This document shows positions 1 to 12,954 of a stretch of DNA of 64,000 nt, one piece after another (position 1 is the first letter of the stretch; every line of letters starts with the position of its first letter). Source of the DNA: Phoronis australis (Eukaryota > Phoronida > Phoronidae). The DNA is taken from positions 596,624 to 660,623 of the forward strand of contig NMRA01000109.1 in assembly GCA_002633005.1 (NCBI GenBank), given 5' to 3'. A program made the position numbers and the translations under genes. The notes beneath the pieces were generated by a model. That model worked only from the letters and a program-made list of their open reading frames with translations, was not told the DNA's origin and made no database searches.

Positions 1-1794
1 AATTATTATCTAGGTTTATCTTAGCACTTTTGCTTTTGTCCTGTATTACCCATTTCACCCTGGTCTTGGTTTTGACAAAGCCTGACTCATCACAATGTAT
101 GAACAAACCTGCTATGGAAGAGGGTTTATTTGTATAAGAGTGTGGTGGGCTATATGTTTATGTTTGTGGCATGAGTGAAATACTGACTTCATATTCAGAA
201 CATGAGTGCCTGAAAAGGACTGTGGGTCTTTCTGTTCCCTAGGGCCTGCTCCCTCCTCCTAAAATCTCACCAATTTCAAACAAAATGGATACAATTGTTT
301 CATGTTTTAAAGGCTGCTGTCCTTGTCTGCTGGTAGTTAGTGTTGATCACAACCTGTTTTGACTAGTCCTTGCATCGAGTTTGAATTTTGTTGTGACGAG
401 TTTAACTTACTTGCATCGAGTTTGAAAACCTGTTCAGCAAGTTTGAAGTATTGAGAGATAACTCACTTTTAAGAAAGTTAGGACATCTTGTATTTTTGTT
501 ACCAATCCAATACATTTGTTCCAAGACTTAACACATGACCTCTCCAACCGTATTGACCATAGACTTTCGAACAGGTAATGGAATTTTGTAATTCCAGTCA
601 AGTTTGAATTTTCTGTTGTGGAGAACACCAATGGAATCAAATTTTAAAATGGTGAAGCATATAATTTACTTGTGCCTGTTATTTTTATGAAAAAATATTT
701 TTTGGGGGGTTCTTCTCATGTGAACGAGGGCCCTGCCCTTATAGGTCAGTGAATATTAGTGGCAAATTTTACTACTGGATGCAGACACTAGGCTTCCCTA
801 TTAGTGTAGGAAGTAGAATCTCTCCTTTGTACAGGAAAACAGCTTGGAATTTTCCGAAGTTCTACACTGTAGAAAACTGCGTTTATGACAGCCTTAGTTT
901 GCCACTGATGTTTTTATTGGTCTAGCTATCTGGCTATCAACCCTCTGCTGGTCAATTCACAAGTGTTTGATACAACTATCCATAGAATTTATGACCAAGG
1001 CCATTTATTGCATATGGACAATATTTGCATGAGTACAAGTTGTACACGTTTTTTCACTCATGTTTGGGGGCCTGAATCATTGAACACAGTGTCGTGTAGG
1101 TGTGACAAAAACATCCAATTTTCTTGATTTTGTATCTCAACTGGAAGAACCATGATTAATTCAGAGATCAGCTAATAGTGAAACCTTCCTGTGGTTTCCA
1201 ACACTGGGGATTGGATTGGCATGTTTTATTGTTCACTTGGGCTATAGTTCCAGGGCGTTGGTTAAGATGCTTAAGTAAACAATAGCGAATATTCAGGACC
1301 TGGTTAATGAATAAATCATGTTTGTGTTTTGTATTTGGGCACAAATTAGCTCTACAGGGACCATTAGTACATCTCCTTTGTCGCCAGTCAGAACTTGTTA
1401 TGTATGTCAATGATCACTAGTATGGGTAGATAAGTACTGTGTTGATTTTGACAAACTTTTTCCTCTCTGCTGCCTTTAATGTGAGACTGCATTGAAAAAA
1501 CAAGGTCATTATGTGTATTTTACATTTATAGGTCTGCATGTTAATGAGGCAGTTTATTTTTCAAACTGGTTTGATGTTTGTTAAGATCATCTTTCAACAT
1601 GCAGGGGCCCGCATGTATTCGGGGGGGGGGTTACACTGCACAAAATCCGGGGGCATTGCAGTAAATGTTCCCGGTGATAAATTCATTATTTTGCTGAAGG
1701 TCGAAGTAGGCAGTTTTGGTGGAAACAAATTCAAGAATTCCGTTGAATGATAATTGGTCATTTGCCTGGACATTTCACACTATGGAGAGGCAAC

Positions 1795-2045
1795 ATTGAC
1801 TGTCCCGAATTCAAGAATTAAGATCAACAAAATCGTCATTCACCTTGATGTTACATGTTATGTGGATGCCCCAGTGGCTATTTTCTATGATGCAGTGTTC
1901 AATAGTTGAGAAACATGATGGAATACCAAAATCACCCTTGTCTCAATCTTCAGAATCTTGTTCGGTACGGTAACTTCAAATCTGCCTTGATTTCTGTATC
2001 CTGAATTTTGGAGACTGTCCCTAACTGGACAATTTTTACAATAAC
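1795..2045 (-). repeat. Dispersed repeat W, inverted copy
   Basis: Read on the minus strand, this stretch resembles 28970-29220 in order and content. Shared marks include a GACAGTCTC/GGCAGTCTC block, a GATTTTGGT block and a CTGGACA-ATTTTTAC block. The copies are clearly diverged. No ends or terminal repeats are resolved. Confidence 0.35.
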
Positions 2046-2210
2046 TGTGCAATAAATGCTTCCATTACTGACATCCTTTTGCAGTTGGACTAGACCCAAC
2101 CCTTTACATAAAGATGTGGACTGTTATGCACTAAGTTATCAGCTGTTAGCCCGTGACTGACCAGTCTCAGCTTGGCTTTGATTGTATACCACATTCAATA
2201 AGGCCCAGAC

Positions 2211-2759
2211 CAGAAGCGTGTTCAACAGAGTGAGCGCCCGCTAGCGTGTACTCGCGAACACAAGGAACAGCTCCTGAACAGCTGTGAGCGCTCACTGTGC
2301 GATCCAGTATGGCGACTTTGAAGCAGATTGTGTTGAACGTCTTAGCCGATGAGCTTAACACTAACAGTCCTTCCTATGGCGTACTGAGCGATAAATATGA
2401 TTAATCTTTGCCAATAATTATTAATATCGGCAGCCCCAAGACAACAACCGTGAAGGCTTTGGCCCGACAAGAATCGAAAATTACGTCGAGGAAACTGTAC
2501 CTCGCTACAGCGACCCGCAATTTAAGTCGCAGTTTCGGATTAGTCGGTCAACTTTTGAGGTTAGTTTTCGTGTAGCAGAACCATAATGGGTTCATATGTT
2601 GCAGACGTGAAGCCTTCGCAGGACGCCATCTTGGAAATCTAAGCGAACAAGCTCTCGAGGTTGTTCGCGAGCGCTCGCGAGCGCTAACGTGAACACAGCT
2701 GTTCAGGACGAGGGCGCTCAAATCGCTCGCGGGCGCTCACTCTATTGAACACGCTTCTG
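2211..2759. mobile_element. MITE-like element with 31-bp terminal inverted repeats
   Basis: The left end 2211-2241 (CAGAAGCGTGTTCAACAGAG...) and the reverse complement of 2729-2759 match at 30 of 31 positions. A second inverted pair lies inside: TCCTGAACAGCTGTG near 2271-2285 against 2693-2707. The interior has no transposase frame and is richer in CpG than its surroundings, with self-complementary GCGAGCGCTCGCGAGCGCT at 2659-2677. No target-site duplication is evident. This is a non-autonomous DNA element of unassigned superfamily. Confidence 0.8.
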
Positions 2760-4992
2760 TATATATGCTCTATTGTGCTTCAGCGTTCATTACAGTCTAC
2801 CCTAGTTACATGATTGAAGGTTACAAACATCAAGGAAGCTGTGATCTCTGATACCCAAGGATACTGATATAAAACACTTAGAATATTAACTTGTTTATTC
2901 GGCATGATACTTGGACTGGAGTAGGAACTTCTCAAATTTCATCATAGTGTGCCTTGTGCTGCACTTGATTTCAAGTTCTTGATTTCAAAGGTTTTGCGCA
3001 GTCACCATTTTGTTGAGTTGTTGCAAGAAGGTGTTCTGTTATTATTATTATTTCTCCAGTAACCCAGATAATTGTTAAGGGCAGGTGTCTCATCATTTAC
3101 TCAATAAGCTAGTTAATTAGGAGTAGGTAACAATCAAGGAAGAAATAATCTATCTAGGTCTTTTGTTTCACTGTAAGGTCATTAACTATGTGTGGAGCGG
3201 GTATTAACTTGTCATTGATTTTTGCAGTTAATTAGCCATGCAAACAAACTAATGAGCGTGTTCAGTGTATTGTGTGAGATGGGAATCTTAAGGCGTTATG
3301 CTATTCCCACTTAATGGTACATAACTGGCTGTACTTCGGGCACCATCCAAGATCATTTTCTGCAATGTCACGAACGTAAAATCAACCGTTAAGAAATTGT
3401 TGAAAACACGTCAATTCGCTACGTGGAGCAAGATGTGCTGCATTTGAAAGTATTAGAGTCCCTTTTAATTGCTTTTGAGAAGCCTGTTTTGAATGAGCAG
3501 CAAACAGGGTTACACTTGTTTGTGGGACTTTCCTGTTACCCCCCTTCATTAGTCATTCTTTGCAGTATTTCACACCCGCCGTGTCTCACTGTGTGTGTCG
3601 TCAGTTTATACTCTGTGGTGGCATCACTGTATCACTTTATCTTCACTTGAGAGTGAAACAAGTATGTTTCGAAATGTGTCTTTTAATTATGTCACTAGGT
3701 CAGTTGCTGTATCTATGTTCAGTTGAGAGTAGAGTTTTGTTCCGAAAGTACGAATGTAAGGGAATAAAGACTGTGAACAATGAAAAGTGTCGTGCGTTTA
3801 ACAAATTCTGTATAACTGGTACATAACTGTATGTCTGCCTTGATAGGGGTACCTAGGCCTTTTAGAACAGTGGCCTGAGCTGGGGGTTTCAGAGTGCTTT
3901 GTGACACCTTTGAATGTAAAAGAAGGTCTGCTGTTCTGTCAGTGTATTGGGTTGTGCAACTGTTAGAATGTGGAACTTTACAAACACCAGTAGGGGTGCT
4001 GGTGCTTGCTATAATGTACAGTATTTACAACCGGGATGGTTATGGTCTGAAGTGTCTGCCTGATCCCACTAAGAGAGTATGAGGGTCTGTTTTGTAATTA
4101 ATTTATCAAAGTTTTGTGTGGGATGGTGTTTACGCTAATGCTTCAAATCACCGAGTTAGGTCATTTCTAAGATTAGGGTTTCTGGTTTATCATATCTAGC
4201 CACTTTTCACCTAGTTTGAATTTTACATCAGGGTGAAATACAACAATAACTGTCAGCAAAATTATTATCTTCCACAAAATTCCTGTCTCTTTGGCTTATG
4301 ATGGCCTCCATCTCCCAGGACGACTTTGGTTTTGATGGATGTGGAGGAACTGCTAGTATTTCCCACTGGTGTGAATTTAGTATTTCAAAATTTATTAGTC
4401 AAGTGGGGTGTTTCCAGTAAACTTAAATTTCAGGCAGTGGGATTGTGAAATTTGTGAAGAGAATCTCAAGTGAAGTTAGATGCTCTGGAGCAGGGTTACT
4501 CAGAGTTGTCTTGTACTTGTACTTTGGTGTTCTTGTAAAATGGCTGCATAGATTACAATGACTACTTTGTACCTTGGTCAGTTTAGTTATGTAACAAGTG
4601 GTGTTGTTGATCCCATCCCAGTTGACTACTAGCTGTTGGTCATCTACAACCAACTGACACATACTTGGCCTTGTGTGTGTGTGTTTGATTTGTTGATGGT
4701 GGGTGGTGAGTCCAGAGAAAAGTCAATGTTTGTCCAGCTATTGTATGTGTAGACAATAGATTTCTAAGAGGAACAGTTGATAAACACATCTATTATAAAC
4801 ATGATTTGTCACTGAGTGCTGGCTGGTACTGTGGTGTAAAATGGTCCCCAACTATTGAATACAGCATGTCAGTAGTGCTACATGTATTACACACACTTAC
4901 TCTCCAGAGCAGAGCATTATAACTGAACAGAAGTGACTCAAGTGTGACAACTCATTTACCCCTATGAGGGTGGAATAACTTGTGCTGTAGGT

Positions 4993-5555
4993 ACGGTGAC
5001 ATCTCACCAATTTAGCACACAATATGGTGTACAGGTGAAATTTTGTTGTTTTTTTCTTCATGAAAGATAAGTAACATGAAATGAAGATGTTACAGTCTTG
5101 TGCACCATAGCTACTATGAAATAATTTTTGAGATTCTGGGCTTTCACAATAATGTTCAAGGCTCTCGTTTACCTGAAGGAGAGAGTACCTGTGCCTTTTG
5201 AGAGGAGAATTTTTTGGTGACCATGAGGGGAAAATTCTACCCCCGCCTCATTGTTAGCCCTTATAGGCTCTGCTGTATGTAGTCAAATCATAACATTTTA
5301 TGCTCTTTCAAATCATCGCCTGTGTGTTACAAGTGACTCAAACCTTCAGGTAATTTTTTTAATCACTTGAGGGAAATATTGGGCCTCAGAGAGGAGTTTT
5401 GTGTGATTTTTAGGTATTTTTCAGGAGGGGAATGGGACCAATATTCTGCCCCAAAATGGAGGGATTGAGGGCCCTGATGTTAATACGGGCCTTTGAAGAA
5501 ATATAAAATATTTTGTCCAACATTGGTAAAATTTTATCGTAACCTCGGTGTAAAT
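4993..5555 (+). repeat. Dispersed repeat X, copy split by repeat Y
   Basis: 4993-5156 and 5482-5555 together resemble the continuous copy 29355-29605: CTCACCAATTTA, a CACCATAGCTA block, CACAATAATGTT, then CCTTTGAA and an ACATTGGT-AAATTTTA block. The break coincides with a foreign 320-bp segment. Other partial copies are at 16812-16945 and 21108-21245. No coding function is seen. Confidence 0.6.
5157..5476 (-). mobile_element. Element Y inserted in repeat X
   Basis: 320 bp whose first and last 10 bases are imperfect inverted repeats (CAAGGCTCTC against CAGGGCCCTC). It is flanked on both sides by ATGTT (5152-5156 and 5477-5481), a probable 5-bp target duplication. On the minus strand its sequence resembles 29936-30205, including TCACTTGTAAC, GATGATTTGAAA and CAGCAGAGCC blocks. 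It has no open frame and is a small non-autonomous element. Confidence 0.6.
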
Positions 5556-5578
5556 TGCACTGTGTTTGAAAACCTGTT

Positions 5579-6060
5579 GACCCTTTCATACTTACTTACT
5601 AAGGTGTCGACGTAAACTGCAAAGTTAATTGAATCGTTCATACCAGCTTCAGTAGTTAACTGCATCGAAATAAATGGTAGGTGACGCTGCTGTTATCAAA
5701 GGATTCGCAAGGTAGCGCTGATGCATCTCGCGCATGCTAATATTTTTTTAATGTGAAAATTTGAGAACATTTACATGTGCTAATTGACACAAAACTTGTT
5801 TCTAATTTGATTGGTGATTATTCGACCTAAATATAAGCAACCACTAGCGACGACAATGCCCTCTAGCGAAAGCAGCGACCTCTAGCGATAACTTCGATGA
5901 GACCGGTGACGGTGACTGTTCATACTACACTACAGCATCGAAGCTCTGCTGTTAAATCCAACTGTTTACTTCGAAGTTAGCTGGCTCTGTTAACTTCAGA
6001 CCAGGACTGAACTGCAACTCCCCAAAACATCAACAGGTCACTGTTAGTATAAAAGGCCCC
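5579..6060 (+). mobile_element. MITE-like element Z, copy 1
   Basis: Same order of blocks as 30922-31364: GTAAACTGC-AAGTTAA, TTCATAC, GCTTC-GTAGTTAA, CATCGAA, GCAAGGTAGC, AACATTTACATGTGCTAA, ATATAAGCA, CGATAACTTCGAT, CTGAACTGCAACTCCCCAAA. Ends are inverted (CCCTTTCATACTTAC against TTAGTATAAAAGGCC reversed). It is more diverged than copy 2 and has no coding capacity. Confidence 0.7.
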
Positions 6061-9000
6061 TATGACATGGATTATATGACACTTGCACATTACTAGTGTG
6101 AATGAACTTCACCATTACCACTAGTTGTTGAGCCACTGGTAAGTGGTGGTCTGACCAGTGGTCAATGTTGGTCCAGCTTGGATTTATTAGGTTTCCATGG
6201 GTTCAGTTACTAACCTAGTGTATGGATCATGTGAACCATATGGGTAGGGTTGTGTAGTTATTGGTGGATGTCTGCACAGGGATAGTTATGGTGTGTGATA
6301 GAATGGAACAAAGTGACTGAACCACTTCATGCCTTGTCTGTCCTTGGGGAAAAATATGGTGATTGGATTTTACATTTTAAATTATATCTGATTTGTCCAG
6401 ATTTGATTAGGAAGTATTCAAGGTTGGATTTCCCATCCTCAGTAAGTGAAAGTCACTTTTTTACCTATTAAATGGTTATGAAAATTGTCACTGTCAACTG
6501 GACCTGTCGAATTTGTCATTTTGAGGCTTCCCAGTTGTTTCTCACCTGAAACAGAACTATTGTCATCTAAGTACAGCTAATGTTCATGTAGTCCTAATTA
6601 TGTGTCCACCTTTGTACTGTCTTACTCTTAGCATATTCCTAAACTGAAGTTGGTGAAGCTTACATGACCAACACTGTTTTCCTTTGATACCTTGTATTTG
6701 TTCTGTGCCCTCTCTGTGCTATTAATATTCCTCCCTTGCCCCCCTCCCCCCCTTCGATACTCCCAGTTTCTGGTGTCCCGCCTGTGGCAAATGCATTAGC
6801 CCCTACTCATCTGTTTCAACTGTATTCTAAGTGAACCATAGTTGAAAGCAGTGAACCTAATTATAAATCTAATTAATCAGGTCATCAGGCTGGTGCTGTC
6901 ATTCCAGCTGTGCTAATCCTTACCCAGGCCTCAATATACAAACTGTAATTCTGCACTCAACTAGCACAATATGGCTGACAAATAAAATTCTGTTTATCAA
7001 ATACCCACACAAAAATAAAGATTACGAGAATTTTATTCTATTGACAGCATGGTTTGTACTGTGTAGAAGTCATAAACAAATTTTTGGTATATATTCCATT
7101 GTTTGTCGTAAAATAACAAGCTTTTGGAGATTGGGAAAGTGGCGATTTTGGCGATTATTTTGTGCGAAGTCAGTGGAGAAATACTGTACACCTGTTTGGA
7201 TTAGAGGCAGCAATACAAAAAGCCATAAAGTTACCAGCAGAACAAAGAGTGACTATCTTATCTGCCCAGGGCTCTCTGTCTAGGTACATACCAGTATATA
7301 GCTCAGGTATACTGTTGTTCCAGTTTACACATAGACCCTAGGGTTCACCTGTAGGATGATATTTAATATTTGTTCCATTGGATATGCATTGACATTGTTG
7401 GTAGCACATTAAATATGAGCCATGGCTCTGCTTAAATCCTAGTTGTATGGTCTTGCAATAAGCCATTGTCAAGTTGCAGAAAAACAGTGTTTTAGGAGTG
7501 AGTACGCAGCAGTTTTTAACATTTATACACACGAGTTATACTACCTGGGTTATGTTGAGGATGAAATCATGTTGAGGGGGATGTTGTTAAGGTGCGTGTT
7601 AAGTGTACTTATGACCCTTGGTACAATGTTATTGTAGACTGCTGTTCAGAAGCTGCAAAAAACTCTAATTACCCCGTTATATCTCATTAAGTCTTCTGAT
7701 GATAGCTGATGATGAACCCTTGACCTCCTCTTAGCAGAGTGCTACCTCGGTTTTATTAGATTGAGAATAAGAGTACGTTCTCTGTCCATTGTCAGGTACC
7801 AGTGGCCCTTCATTTGAAGAGGACCATTTCTTAAGGATATGCGCTTAGTACTCGCTCCCTCATGATTTTTCTTTTGTAATTTCTACAAACAACACACGGA
7901 TAATTGAATTACTAAGAATCCTGTGAAGTATTGACCCTAGGTTGTCTACTGTTGGTTGTGTCATTTCGCGAGACAGCTCGGACTGGGCTTTGTGCGTACG
8001 TTTGTCTGTATGCATTTATTGTTGGTCAGAGCTTGTGCAAACAGTCGTGTTGATTTACAATTTATTCAACTGGATTTTGTTTGAATTGAATCTATCTGGG
8101 CCTTGCTAGATGTCACATGTCTATGCACCTAGTTATTCTTTATGTGACCAAAGTTGCCTGTCACAGCTTGGATCTCAGATATATCAGATCTCGGTCTATC
8201 TGAGCTTGGATTAAGTAACAGATCAACATTGAAAAGTCAGTTATGGGTAACAATACCACACAAATCAGGAGAACTTAAATTACACACACATTAATGCTGA
8301 CTATACAATAGTTGATGCAGTCAAGGGTTGCGGTTCTCTTTATTCAATTTCATCATTACATGAAAATATTGAAATACAGAAGCGTAATGAGATATCAGCG
8401 GGGTAATTGAGACGATAATGTGAAATTCAGTGCAGTAGGTTGCTTTGCTTAACGCTACTCTCCTGTATCCTGGGATGGTTTATCAGTTGTCTTTAACAAA
8501 AGTACTTTGTGTTGAAAGTTGCTAGTGCTTTGTGTTGACTGCTGAGATACTGTGTTGCAGAGAAGTGCAACTGCACATGTCTGTAGTATACTCACAGGAC
8601 TACTTTTGTCATGAGCTGCTTGTCAGTGAATTCATGAGAGTGGTGGAATGCTGATCTGAAACAAATGGGCTTAATCAACTGAAATGACTCTGCCTGTGTC
8701 CTTTAAAATGAGTGTTGGAGACTTGAAGTTGTTTTGTTTCCACTGATCAGTGTTGGACATGAAGCCTGTAATCTCAAGTCTTTTGTCCAATGTTTCTCAG
8801 ATACATGATTATCTTACTCCAAGAGCTCGTGTCAGCAAATTCACTTCAAAACCCGGCTGTTTCTTGAAAAGTGACTCAAGGCTTAAGCTAGAAAATTTGA
8901 CTTGTACTCCAACAATTACTGAATGAAATTTTTGCTGTCATTGTACGTCATGTTTTTCTCAGTGACACATGGCAGTTTAGAAATAATTGAAAATTATCTG

Positions 9001-9595
9001 TCTATATATTTTCAGAGACTTTGTGCTTTTGATATGGTAAGATGAAATAATTTTTTGTAGTTGTTTTATGAAGCGTTAGATGGAATTTCTGTTCACTTTT
9101 CAGGACCATGAGCTTCATGTCATCTGTAAAGCTGGCATCTTGTTATGCCTTTAGCAAAAACTAATTACAGCTGTCCAGTTTTTAAATTTTTGTCAAAAAG
9201 AATGCATAGTTGATACAGCGTTTTACTCGATATTGTCTAAATTTTGTTGGTGGTTGTGTTTTGGCACCAAATCTTTCAAGGGTTAAGTTCAAGAAGCCGG
9301 TTATGTAATTTCTGGTCAGGCCCTAATGGAAGCCTCACAAATGTGGCCAGTTCAACCTACTTGCTTTTGAAACTTTTCTACTTCTCTGAGCCAGTCTACA
9401 TGGGCTTTCTGGTTTGCTTCTTGCATTATAGTGAGGTAATTTTAATTTTTCTCACAGTAAAACTATGTCCTTTGCTGACTGTTAGTGTTGTTGGCTTTTA
9501 TTTTGTAGAAATTTCTGGTTTGTCTGTTGCAAGTAAGCCAGTTTTTCTCAAGTGCCTGGTCTCATGAGTTCAACCTTTGTTTTTTGTTTTTTTAG

Positions 9596-9620
9596 TGAAC
9601 CACACCCCAGGTCCACCGCC
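9596..9620 (+). other. 5'UTR end of first coding exon, with splice acceptor and Kozak context
   Basis: A T-rich tract (9571-9593) ends in AG at 9594-9595, a strong acceptor. The following 25 nt end in GTCCACCGCC just before ATG 9621, close to an ideal Kozak context. The frame is also open back to an ATG at 9552, but that ATG lies before the polypyrimidine tract and would code for intron sequence. I therefore choose 9621, which is directly followed by a good signal peptide. An upstream non-coding exon must exist; I could not locate it. Confidence 0.75.
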
Positions 9621-12600
9621 ATGCCAGGGCCGAGTGGGCACGGGTCAGCCGTGACGTCAGTTCTCTGGCTGACCACTCTTCTCGCTGCATTCAGTGGAGC
9701 CTTGGGCAAGGGAGCAAAGAGAACGCCAGAGTTCCAGTTCACACAGGTGATATACAATGCAACTATTGCCGAAAACGCAGTAACAAAGACTTACGTTCAG
9801 CCGGAGACAATGATGGGCATTTGGTTGAAGAACACCGATATGACTGTCCGGTTCCGGATAGCCAAGGGTCAGAAGGGAGCTGCATACTTCCAGACAGAGG
9901 CAGAGATTGTGGGAAATTTTTGCTTCCTGTTGTTGCGAACGAAGACAGACAGTGATGTGCTCAACAGGGAGAGGCAGGAATATTACATAATAGATATTGT
10001 TGCTAGAGGCAAATATAGAGACGGCTCGAGGGTGCAAGCTCGGACAAAAGTGCGGATTCAAATTCTGGACACTAATGATCTGAAGCCGATATTTTACGAG
10101 ACCACTTATGATGTGACCGTCAAGGAGGACACGCCCATTCACGCTAGCATAGCTACAGTGCGGGCGTCTGATTCAGACATCGGTGAGAATGGGGAGGTTT
10201 ACTACCAATTTACGAAAGCACACGACACCTTCGCCATCCACCCGGTCACAGGGGTCGTGACCCTCACGCGACATCTTGACCATAACCAGCACAATTACTA
10301 CGAGCTGTGCGTTGAGGTGCATGACAGGGGTCCAAAACTTCGGACGTACAGCCGGAAATGTCCTGCCAGTGTGCGCATCAAAGTCATTCAAGTCAATTTC
10401 TTTAATCCAGAAATCAAAATTAGGAATTTAGAAACTTTTGGGGAGCATGGAATAGTGGGCACTGTGTATGGCATACTAACAGTGACGGACAAAGACAAGG
10501 GTAAAAACGGTCAAATCGAAGGCTTGGAAATAGTTCCAAGTGAGACATCGAGCAAATTTTCCCTTCGCTACGTTCCTAAGAAAAACGTTTATCATCTGGA
10601 AGTTGTAGAATCTCTAGACGTTGCTAGCGCACCTGATGGCTACACAGTCACAGTTAAAGCAGTGGATGCTGGAACGCCATCGCGATCCTCAACGAAAACC
10701 ATTCACATTAGCTTACTTGATAAGAATGATCATACTCCAGTCTTTGCAGAGAAAGTGTACTCAGTGCGTGTTAATGAAACAGTACCAGAGAACACACCAT
10801 TGTTTTTCGTTAAGGCAGACGATTTCGATCGCGGCCGCAATGCGGAGATTCGCTACCAGATTCTCTCGGGCAACCATGACAACTGGTTTAAGCTGAACGA
10901 GAGAACCGGCCTGCTGTCTACCAATCGGACTTTAGATGCGGAAACTCGTAGCACTGTTAAATTGCAGGTGAAGGCGACAGACCAAGGAAACGTGGCCTCA
11001 CGCAAGGCAGGTAACACTCTTATAGAAGTGGTCATTGTCGATTGCAATGATAACGCCCCAGTGTTCAATGAGAACATTAAAAAGGCCGTTAAAGTGGAGG
11101 AAAACCTACAGCCAGGCACGTACATCACCACGGTGACTGCCAAAGACGCAGATAGTGATGACAATGGTTTCGTCAGTTACAGTTTAGCCAATCCGTCATC
11201 TGTACCGTTTCGCATTGACCACTTCACCGGCCAGATCTACACAACCAAGGTTTTGGACTACGAGTCGATGCGTCGTGAGTACCATGTGCGTGTGAGAGCG
11301 TCCGACTGGGGTGAACCGTTCCGACGCGAGTCTGAGGCTATTCTGCGTATCCAGGTGGCCAATGTGAATGACAACAGTCCACTGTTTGAGAAGGTCAACT
11401 GTATGGGCTATCTGTCTCGCCAGGCAGCCGTGGGTACACGCGTCGCTGTCATGACCGCGCTTGATTTTGACGTCGGGAACGAGGTGCAGTATCAAATCAT
11501 TGATGGCAATGTGCAAGACTGTTTCCTCCTAGAACCATTGTCCGGGGTTATCACTGTAGCTTGTGATCTCACTAAAGTCGACAAAAAAGCAGTGTCATTG
11601 AAAATCATTGCTTTTGACAGCGTGAACAAGGCGAAACCCACATTTCTTAACTTGACTCTTGTTAACAATAACAGGAACCACCGACTAGCTAATGATGATG
11701 TGAGTGTGAGTTGTCAGACAACCAACGCGACGCAGTTATTCTCAAACCAAATCAAAAAGGTTCATAGTCGCAAGGAGACCGTTGACGGTTTTCATCGTAT
11801 GTCTTCCATTTATAGTGAAAACCGGCATCGTCCAGAGTTTGATGCGTCCTTGCCAATGGCTATTGATGTTGCCGAGAATACTCCCTTAGACACTGCTGTT
11901 CTTAGGGTTGCTGCAAAGGACCGAGATCATGCATTCAACAGTCTGCTCTCTTATGTTATCTCTGCTGGCAATGAAGATGGTTGCTTCTGGATCGACACCG
12001 TGACTGGTGACCTTAAGGTCAAGTCTCCACTTGACCGTGAGCGTAAGACCAACTATAAACTCAATATTACTGTCTATGATCATGGCAAGCCGTCGAAGTC
12101 ATCCTCAAAAATCTTCCGAGTTAATGTACTTGATGCTAATGACTGCCCTCCAATGTTTCACCAAACGTTGTACAAGATGGCAGTGTTGGAGAACGTAACT
12201 GTGGGAACGGCTGTTGTGAAAGTGTCTGCATCGGATAACGATTTGGGACGGAACGCTGAAGTGTCGTACTTTCTGTTATCGCAGGCCGCAGAGTTCGCTA
12301 TCAATGCGACATCTGGTGTACTTTCTGTTGCTGCCCCACTGGACCGTGAAGCGCACAGTAGACATGAACTCCAAGTCATAGCTGTAGATAACGCAGAGGT
12401 GAACCAGCTCACCGCAACGGCCACAGTAGAAATCGACCTGATAGATGTCAACGATAACGCTCCAGTTTTCATTCCTAATTCATATCACGTGAAAATTCGA
12501 GAAGACCACCCAACCAATGCCGTGGTAATGGCGGTCAGTGCTCAGGATGTTGATGAGGGTAAGAACGGCGAGGTTCGCTATCAGATAAAGTCCGGTGATA

Positions 12601-12954
12601 GTGAGGGCATGTTCAATGTCGATCGTCTTACTGGCATAATGCGACTTACGAAACAGTTGGACTACGAAGAGCGCCAGGTATACAACATCACTGTGCAGGC
12701 TCATGACCGTGGCTACCCATCCCTCAATACCTTGACCCTTGTTCTAGTCGAGGTTGTTGATGTGAACGAAAACTTGTACAAACCCCAGTTCAAGCGCCAG
12801 TTCGCCTCTGGACATGTGAAGGAGAACTCGCCAGTGGGTAAGAGCGTCATGCAGGTGATCGCTACAGATCTAGATGTGGGTGCGCGAGACAAGGAGATCG
12901 TGTACTCCATACGTGAGGGATCAGGACTAGGCCACTTTACCATAGACAATAAAG
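9621..12954 (+). CDS. FAT1-like: FAT1-like exon 1 (first coding): signal peptide, cadherin repeats 1-9 and start of 10
   Basis: 3334 nt, 1111 codons plus one base. A signal peptide has its hydrophobic core around residues 12-28 ([17 protein letters not shown]). Approximate repeat ends are 154, 263, 372, 481, 585, 690, 845, 949 and 1054. The linkers [48 protein letters not shown] and [10 protein letters not shown] are calcium type. The ends of repeats 2 (VNFFNPEI) and 6 (NNNRNHRL) lack the motif. An insertion of about 45 residues follows repeat 6. The donor AAAG|GTGAGT at 12955 is phase 1, inside FTIDNKG of repeat 10. The frame stays open into the intron until a stop at 13092, which is not coding. 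A single giant first coding exon is also how I remember vertebrate FAT1 exon 2. Confidence 0.95.

Larger units (their letters stand above)
1..9595. other. Non-coding DNA upstream of first coding exon (intron or intergenic)
   Basis: No cadherin-like or other convincing coding exon is visible on either strand; open frames here are short and of random composition. The acceptor at 9595 means that the 3' part is an intron. The region holds a 549-bp inverted-repeat element (2211-2759), a dispersed repeat with another repeat inserted in it (4993-5555), a second MITE (5579-6060), and a run of nine G at 1621-1629. No promoter was recognised. Confidence 0.7.

Noticed and set aside
9552-9620. Upstream in-frame ATG at 9552 as start codon
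   Set aside because: The stretch includes the polypyrimidine tract and AG acceptor (9571-9595). ATG 9621 has the better Kozak context and begins a signal peptide.
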